DNA of 64,000 bases, from contig DATCMH010000021.1 in assembly GCA_036563505.1 (NCBI GenBank), forward strand, positions 1 to 64,000. Reading direction: 5' to 3'. Below, piece after piece: positions 59,021 to 64,000 of the stretch. The notes under the pieces are model-generated. The model saw nothing but the letters and a program-made list of their open reading frames with translations, was not told the origin of the DNA and made no database searches. Position 1 is the stretch's first letter. Each line of letters opens with the position of its first letter. The DNA comes from DATCMH01 sp036563505. Lineage in GTDB: Bacteria; Pseudomonadota; Alphaproteobacteria; Rhizobiales; Beijerinckiaceae. The position numbers were made by a program, and so were the translations under genes.

Positions 59021-62000
59021 ATGGCCCGTCGTTCGCTGAGCCCGCAACAGCGCTCCCGTGGCGTTACCGCCGTCCTGGGGCCGACCAATACGGGCAAGAC
59101 CCACCTCGCCATCGAGCGCATGCTCGGCCACGATTCCGGCATGATCGGCCTGCCCCTGCGGCTGCTGGCGCGGGAGGTCTACCAGCGCGTGGTGGAGAAG
59201 GCGGGCGTCAACAACGTCGCCCTCGTCACGGGCGAGGAGAAGATCAAGCCGGAGCGCCCGCGCTACTGGATCTCCACCGTCGAGGCGATGCCCCGCGACC
59301 TCGACGTGTCCTTCGTCGCCGTCGATGAGATCCAGCTCGCCGCCGACCTCGACCGCGGCCACGTTTTCACCGACAGGTTGCTCAACCAGCGCGGGCGCTC
59401 CGAGACCCTGCTCATCGGCTCGGGCACCATGCGGCCCCTCGTCGAGGCGCTGCTGCCCGGCGTCCACGTCGTCACGCGCCCGCGCCTGTCGAAGCTCACC
59501 TTCGCCGGCGAGAAAAAGCTCTCGCGCCTTCCCCCGCGCACGGCCATCGTCGCCTTCTCGGCGGAGGAGGTCTACGCCATCGCCGAGCTGATCCGCCGCC
59601 AGCGCGGCGGAGCGGCGGTGGTGCTCGGCGCGCTCTCGCCGCGCACCCGCAACGCTCAGGTCGATCTCTACCAGTCGGGCGATGTGCAGTACCTCATCGC
59701 CACGGACGCGGTCGGGATGGGGCTCAACCTCGACGTCGACCACGTGGCCTTCGCCGGCAGCGCCAAGTTCGACGGGGTTCGCTTTCGGAAACTCTACCCG
59801 CCCGAGATCGGCCAGATCGCCGGCCGCGCCGGACGTCACCTGCGCGACGGCACCTTCGGCACCACGGGCCGCTGTCCGCCTTTCGACGCTGAACTCATCG
59901 AACAGCTCGAGAGCCACCAGTTCGAGCCGGTCAAGGTTCTACAGTGGCGCAACCCCGACCTGGAGTTCTCGTCGGTGGCGAAGCTCCAGGAGAGCCTGGC
60001 CGAGCAGCCGCGCGACCTCGGCCTGCTGCGGGCGCCCATGGCCGAGGACGTCGCGGCCCTGGAGATCGTGTCCCGCGACGAGGAGGTTCGCGGCTTGGCC
60101 CGGGGCAGGGCCGCGGTGGAGCGCCTCTGGGACGTCTGCCAGGTTCCCGACTACCGCAAGGTCTCGCCCGCGACCCATGCCGACCTCGTGTCGCAGCTCT
60201 ATCGCTTCCTGATGCAGGACGGGGTGGTGCGCCCCGACTGGTTCGCTCGCCACGTCGCCCTGCTCGATCGGGTCGAGGGCGACATCGACACGCTCTCGAA
60301 CCGCATCGCCCAGGTGCGGACCTGGACCTTCGTCGCCAACCGGCCGGACTGGTTGGCCGACCCCGAGCATTGGCAGGGCGTGACGCGTCAGGTAGAGGAC
60401 AGGCTTTCGGACGCGCTTCACGAGCGGCTGGCCCAGCGCTTCGTCGATCGGCGCACCAGCGTCCTCATGCGGCGCTTGAGAGAGAACGCGATGCTCGAAG
60501 CGGACATCACGGCGACCGGCGACGTCACCGTCGAGGGACAGCACGTCGGTCACCTGCACGGCTTCCAGTTCGTGCCGGATCCGCTGGCGGGCGGCGAGGA
60601 AGCGAAAACCTTGCGCAACGCCGCGGCGAAGGCGCTGGCCGGCGAGATCGACGCCCGCGCCGAACGCTTCTCCCTGGCGCCGGATACGTCCCTCGTTCTG
60701 TCCAACGACGGGACGATCCGCTGGCAGGGCGATCCGGTCGCAAAGCTCGAGCCGGGCGACAAGCTCTACGAGCCAAAGCTGCGGCTCTTGGCCGACGAGC
60801 AGCTCACGGGTCCATCCCGGGACAAGGTGGAGACCCGCCTCAAGGCCTGGCTGAAAGCCCATGTCGTGCGGCTGCTCGGGCCCGCGCTGCACCTGGAGGA
60901 GGCGCCGGAACTCAGCGGCCTCGCCCGCGGCATCGGCTTCCAGGTGGCCGAGGCGCTCGGCGTTCTGGAGCGCTCCCGCGTGCTGCAGGAGGTTCGCGGC
61001 CTCGACCAGGAGGGCCGCGCCTCCTTGCGCAAGCTCGGCCTTCGCTTCGGCGCTTATCACCTCTACCTGCCGGCCCTGCTCAAGCCCGGTCCCCGGACGC
61101 TCGCGGCCCAGCTCTGGGCCCTGCGCAACGGCGGCCTCGACCAGAAGGGCCTCGACGAGATCGCGCACCTCGCCGCGTCCGGCCGCACCTCCATTCCGGT
61201 TGATACCGAGATCGCGAAGGGCCTGTATCGGGCCGCGGGCTTCCGTGTCTGCGGCGGACGGGCGGTGCGCGTCGACATCCTGGAGCGCCTCGCCGACCAG
61301 ATCCGCCCCGCCATCGCCTATCGTCCCGGCGTCACCCCGGGGGAGCCGCCGCCCGGGGCTGCCGACGGGGAAGGCTTCGTGCCCACCGTCACCATGACGT
61401 CCCTCGTCGGCTGCTCGGGAGAGGATTTCGCCTCGATCCTGCGCTCGCTCGGCTACGTCTCGGACCGACGGCCGGGTCCGGCGATCACCGTGCCGCTCGT
61501 GGCAGCGCCCGCGCCGATCGTGCCGCCGACGGCCGTCCAGACCGCGCCGGACGTTGCTGCCGAGGCCGCTGCCGACGTTCCCGCGACGGATGGGGCAACG
61601 GACGCAACTGCCGGTGCCGATCTCTCCGCCGTGGCCCATGGCCAAGTGGACGATGCCGCCACGGCCGAGCCCGTCGCGGGGCCGGACGGGGGCGATGCGG
61701 TCGAGACCGCCGAAGCCACGCCGGCTTCGGACGGGGCGGACCCCGCGGCCGAGCCGACCCCTGTACCCGACTCCGACGTCGCAGCGGCCCCGGCCCTCGT
61801 CGAAACCGCCGCCGAAGAGGCGGCCGTGACGGCGGAGCTCGCGGTCGAGATGGCTGCCGCGTCCGACGCAGTCGCGGCGGCGAGCGTCGAGCCGGCGGCA
61901 GCGGAGCCCTCCGCCGATGCGCCCGCCCTCGATGCTCCTGCTCCCGAGATGCCCTCCGCCGAGGTGGCTGCGCCCGCCGAGGCCGAACTCCTTGAGGTCT

Positions 62001-62509
62001 GGCGTCAAGGGCGTCATCCGCGCGAAGCCGGTCAGCAGCCCCGCCGCGGTCGTCAGGACCGCCGCGAGCGCCGGGCCGATGGCGGGCGTCCGCAGGGCGA
62101 GCGCGGCCCGCGCGACGGCCAGCGCCCCGACGGCGGTCGCCCCCAGGATGGCGAGCGCCGGCAGGACGGGTCGCGCGGGCCACGGCCCGACCGGGGCCCT
62201 GGTCAGCGACCGCAAGGCCCGCGCCCTGAGCATCGCGCTCCGGAGCAGCGCGCCGATGGTCCGCGCCCAGACCGCCCGCCGCGGGATGAACGCGGCGCCC
62301 AGGGCGGCCGGCCCGAGCGCGATCCCAACCGCCCACCCCGGGGCGATCGTGCGCCGCGGCCCGACCGTGGCCAGGACCGTCCTCGCGAGTGGTCGAACCA
62401 GGGCGCCGGGCGCCGCGACGAGCGTCGCGAGCGTCAGCCGGACCCGGATTCGCCCTTCGCCAAGCTGCTCGCCCTCAAGGAGCAGCTCCAGTCGCGCGAC
62501 AAGCGGTAG
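59021..62509 (+). CDS. Suv3-like DExH RNA/DNA helicase with disordered tail
   Basis: The 1162-residue protein has the Suv3/MgpS-type helicase core: Walker A GPTNTGKTH (about 20-28), DEIQ (102-105), 'LIGSGTM', 'LIATDAVGMGLNLDVD', and motif VI QIAGRAGR (265-272). Mitochondrial Suv3 works with RNA degradation enzymes. Beyond about residue 830 is an Ala/Glu/Asp/Pro-rich stretch, then (about 1003-1150) an Arg/Gly/Asp/Gln-rich RNA-binding-like tail. The S4 domain gene begins in the same frame immediately after its TAG stop. Confidence 0.93.
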   Translation: MARRSLSPQQRSRGVTAVLGPTNTGKTHLAIERMLGHDSGMIGLPLRLLAREVYQRVVEKAGVNNVALVTGEEKIKPERPRYWISTVEAMPRDLDVSFVAVDEIQLAADLDRGHVFTDRLLNQRGRSETLLIGSGTMRPLVEALLPGVHVVTRPRLSKLTFAGEKKLSRLPPRTAIVAFSAEEVYAIAELIRRQRGGAAVVLGALSPRTRNAQVDLYQSGDVQYLIATDAVGMGLNLDVDHVAFAGSAKFDGVRFRKLYPPEIGQIAGRAGRHLRDGTFGTTGRCPPFDAELIEQLESHQFEPVKVLQWRNPDLEFSSVAKLQESLAEQPRDLGLLRAPMAEDVAALEIVSRDEEVRGLARGRAAVERLWDVCQVPDYRKVSPATHADLVSQLYRFLMQDGVVRPDWFARHVALLDRVEGDIDTLSNRIAQVRTWTFVANRPDWLADPEHWQGVTRQVEDRLSDALHERLAQRFVDRRTSVLMRRLRENAMLEADITATGDVTVEGQHVGHLHGFQFVPDPLAGGEEAKTLRNAAAKALAGEIDARAERFSLAPDTSLVLSNDGTIRWQGDPVAKLEPGDKLYEPKLRLLADEQLTGPSRDKVETRLKAWLKAHVVRLLGPALHLEEAPELSGLARGIGFQVAEALGVLERSRVLQEVRGLDQEGRASLRKLGLRFGAYHLYLPALLKPGPRTLAAQLWALRNGGLDQKGLDEIAHLAASGRTSIPVDTEIAKGLYRAAGFRVCGGRAVRVDILERLADQIRPAIAYRPGVTPGEPPPGAADGEGFVPTVTMTSLVGCSGEDFASILRSLGYVSDRRPGPAITVPLVAAPAPIVPPTAVQTAPDVAAEAAADVPATDGATDATAGADLSAVAHGQVDDAATAEPVAGPDGGDAVETAEATPASDGADPAAEPTPVPDSDVAAAPALVETAAEEAAVTAELAVEMAAASDAVAAASVEPAAAEPSADAPALDAPAPEMPSAEVAAPAEAELLEVWRQGRHPREAGQQPRRGRQDRRERRADGGRPQGERGPRDGQRPDGGRPQDGERRQDGSRGPRPDRGPGQRPQGPRPEHRAPEQRADGPRPDRPPRDERGAQGGRPERDPNRPPRGDRAPRPDRGQDRPREWSNQGAGRRDERRERQPDPDSPFAKLLALKEQLQSRDKR

Positions 62510-62518
62510 GAGCGGCGC

Positions 62519-62794
62519 CTGCGCGAGGACCGGCAGCGGCTCGACAAGTGGCTGTGGTTCGCGCGCTTCGCGAAGACGCGCACGCTTGCGGCGAAACTCG
62601 TCACCGACGGTTTCGTGCGCGTGAACGGGCAGCGGGTCGAGAGCGCGGCGAAGGCGGTTGCTCTCGGTGACGTCATCACCGTCGCGAGCCGGCACGTCAC
62701 GGCGGTGGTGCGCGTCGAGGCTCTGGGCGAGCGTCGGGGGCCGGCGCCCGAGGCGCGCCTGCTCTACGCCGAGCTCGGCCGCGACGACGCTTGA
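62519..62794 (+). CDS. S4 RNA-binding domain protein (Hsp15-like), CTG start
   Basis: A 91-residue Hsp15/YrfH-type protein: 'RLDKWLWFARFAKTRTLAAKLV' then 'GFVRVNGQRVESAAKAVALGDVITV' is the S4 fold, ending '...GPAPEARLLYAEL'. It lies in the same frame as the helicase, after the TAG at 62507-62509. No ATG, GTG or TTG falls between that stop and the S4 core; the only near-cognate codon is CTG at 62519, which has AGGAG (62508-62512) six bases upstream. I take CTG as the start. The alternative is TAG readthrough or a split fusion. Confidence 0.8.
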   Translation: MREDRQRLDKWLWFARFAKTRTLAAKLVTDGFVRVNGQRVESAAKAVALGDVITVASRHVTAVVRVEALGERRGPAPEARLLYAELGRDDA

Positions 62795-62864
62795 GCTTGT
62801 CAGTGCCAAGGGGAGGGGCTAGAGGCCGGTCCTTTCCCAAGGGATCTCATCCGAAGGACCGCCG

Positions 62865-63203
62865 ATGACCTACGTCGTCACCGAAAACTGCATCAAGTGC
62901 AAGTACATGGACTGCGTCGAGGTCTGCCCGGTGGACTGCTTCTACGAGGGCGAGAACATGCTCGTCATCCACCCTGACGAGTGTATCGACTGCGGAGTTT
63001 GTGAACCGGAATGCCCGGCCGAGGCCATCAAGCCCGATACCGAGCCGGGCCTGGAGACTTGGCTCAAGATCAACGCCGACATGGTGAAGAGCTGGCCCAA
63101 CATCACGCAGAAAAAAGAAGCGCCCGCGGACGCCAAGAGCTTCGACGGGCAGCCCGGCAAGTACGAGGCCTATTTCTCGGCCAATCCGGGCGAAGGGGAC
63201 TGA
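62865..63203 (+). CDS. fdxA: Seven-iron ferredoxin FdxA
   Basis: A 112-residue Azotobacter FdI-type ferredoxin with one [3Fe-4S] and one [4Fe-4S] cluster: 'ENCIKCKYMDCVEVCPVDCF' and 'ECIDCGVCEPECPAEAI' give the nine cysteines. The C-terminal extension ('WLKINADMVKSWPNITQKKEAP') is characteristic. It serves as an electron carrier in the cytoplasm. It follows the S4 gene by 70 bp, as in many alphaproteobacteria. Confidence 0.97.
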   Translation: MTYVVTENCIKCKYMDCVEVCPVDCFYEGENMLVIHPDECIDCGVCEPECPAEAIKPDTEPGLETWLKINADMVKSWPNITQKKEAPADAKSFDGQPGKYEAYFSANPGEGD

Positions 63204-63280
63204 GCGCGAGGCAGGCCGCTCGCCCGGAGCGGTGACGGCCCTCCGGGAACCGCGGCCTCGGCAGCCCTGTTAAGGTTCGC

Positions 63281-64000
63281 ATGCCGAAGCGGACCTCGAC
63301 ACCCCCCGACACCCGAGCCCTGCAGCGGCTGCTCGATTATCAGCGGGCGCTCGGCAATTTCAGCCGCGTCGCCACCGAGACCCTGCCGGTCGAGCGCATC
63401 CTGCAGCACGCGGCGGCCTCCGTGTCCCGCGTCACCCATGTGCGTCACGTCAAGGTTCTGCGCTACCGGGCCGACGAGGGCGATCTTCTGATCGAGGCAG
63501 GGGTGGGCTGGCGGCCGAACGTTGTCGGCCACGTCGCCCTGCCCATCGACGAAGCTTCGCCGCCGGGCCGCGCCCTTCAGACCGGCGCCGCGGTGATGAT
63601 TTCGGACCTTGAGGGCGACTCCGAGTTCCGGGCTTCGCCGCTCCTGCGCGAACACGGCATTGTCGCTCTCCTCAACGTGCCGATCCGCCTCGACGGCGGC
63701 ATTTGGGGCGTCCTTGAGGTCGACAGCACCGAACCGCGCGCCTTCGACGAGGGCGACATCGGCTTCCTCTCCGCCTACGCCAACATGCTCGGGCTCGCGA
63801 TGCAGCGGGTGGAGGCGGATCGCAAGGCCGTCGAGAGCGTCGCCGAAGCCGCCCGCAAGGCGGCCGCGCAAGAAGTGATGCTGCGGGAACTCCAGCACCG
63901 CATGCGCAACAATTTCCAGATCATGAGCGCCTTCATCGCCCTGCAGCGCCGGCGCTCCGAAACGCCGGACGCCCGCGCGCGGCTGACCCAGGTCATGGAG
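63281..64000 (+). CDS. GAF sensor histidine kinase (HisKA_2/HWE type), partial
   Basis: The first 240 codons of a gene cut by the window end. A GAF domain spans about 30-175 ('VERILQHAAASVSRVTHVRHVKVLRY', 'GIVALLNVPIRLDGGIWGVLEVDS'), followed by the phosphoacceptor box 'LRELQHRMRNNFQIMSAF' of the HisKA_2 or HWE kinase type. No membrane helix is seen, so it is a cytoplasmic sensor. The ATP-binding part is off the window. ATG 63281 is chosen because the protein begins at a sensible distance from the GAF domain. Confidence 0.88.
   Translation, partial: MPKRTSTPPDTRALQRLLDYQRALGNFSRVATETLPVERILQHAAASVSRVTHVRHVKVLRYRADEGDLLIEAGVGWRPNVVGHVALPIDEASPPGRALQTGAAVMISDLEGDSEFRASPLLREHGIVALLNVPIRLDGGIWGVLEVDSTEPRAFDEGDIGFLSAYANMLGLAMQRVEADRKAVESVAEAARKAAAQEVMLRELQHRMRNNFQIMSAFIALQRRRSETPDARARLTQVME

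Noticed and set aside
59939..62809. 956-codon reverse open frame across the helicase gene.
   Set aside because: It is the antisense shadow of the helicase, whose motifs are unmistakable on the forward strand.

Overview
The window is a high-GC, gene-dense chromosomal segment of an alphaproteobacterium, most likely a member of the Hyphomicrobiales (Rhizobiales), perhaps near Methylobacterium, Microvirga or Salinarimonas. The evidence is the neighbourhoods: rplY-pth-ychF, uvrC-pgsA-moaD-moaE, hrcA divergent from rph-rdgB, bolA-DnaJ-cobS-cobT (aerobic B12 route), a Suv3-like helicase beside an S4 protein and an Azotobacter-FdI-type ferredoxin, a DUF1476 ATPase-inhibitor protein, and two perfect CtrA-type boxes (TTAA-N7-TTAAC). 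The genus is inference. I see no tRNA, rRNA, CRISPR, prophage or IS transposase.

Layout. 1-8.7 kb: MaoC hydratase, endonuclease V, YchF, Pth and L25, then a queuosine pair (transporter plus QueC), a small AbrB/PIN toxin-antitoxin pair, Prs and a lipoprotein. 8.7-19.6 kb: a creatinase-like M24 hydrolase, UvrC carrying an in-frame repeat insert, PgsA, MoaD, MoaE, PurC, DUF1476, an aldolase, an esterase, and a DNA glycosylase head to head with GluQ. 19.6-29.6 kb: a catabolic region (D-amino-acid dehydrogenase, PEP-mutase/isocitrate lyase family enzyme, solute-binding protein, M20 peptidase, HAD phosphatase, Asp/Glu/hydantoin racemase and a complete TRAP transporter). 29.6-37.7 kb: PAP2 phosphatase, cold-shock protein, OpgH, LepA, and an XRE-cupin regulator leading two acetyltransferases. 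37.7-46 kb: a chemoreceptor, HrcA, RNase PH, RdgB, a molybdoenzyme with its flavin reductase, and DacA with a lysine-rich tail. 46-64 kb: DMT transporter, thiolase, MFS transporter, BolA, DnaJ protein, CobS, DUF29, CobT, a phytase-like esterase, L28, DUF3108, a TetR/SDR/GST detoxification set, the helicase, S4 protein, ferredoxin, and the start of a GAF/HisKA_2 kinase that runs off the window.

The larger intergenic gaps at about 0.1-0.3, 9.97, 13.8-14.3, 17.45-17.72, 23.33-23.62, 34.0 and 44.0 kb are filled with several families of short hairpin-rich repeats, often as mosaics. One mosaic of the same type lies in frame inside uvrC and would be translated as a 65-residue loop. The other points worth a second look are an apparent CTG start codon for the S4 gene, the two CtrA-type boxes (one before a chemoreceptor, one before a 52-residue membrane protein), a PIN toxin with Asn at a catalytic Asp position, an M24 protein lacking metal ligands, a possibly leaderless autoregulated XRE-cupin gene, and a DUF29 gene lying between cobS and cobT.
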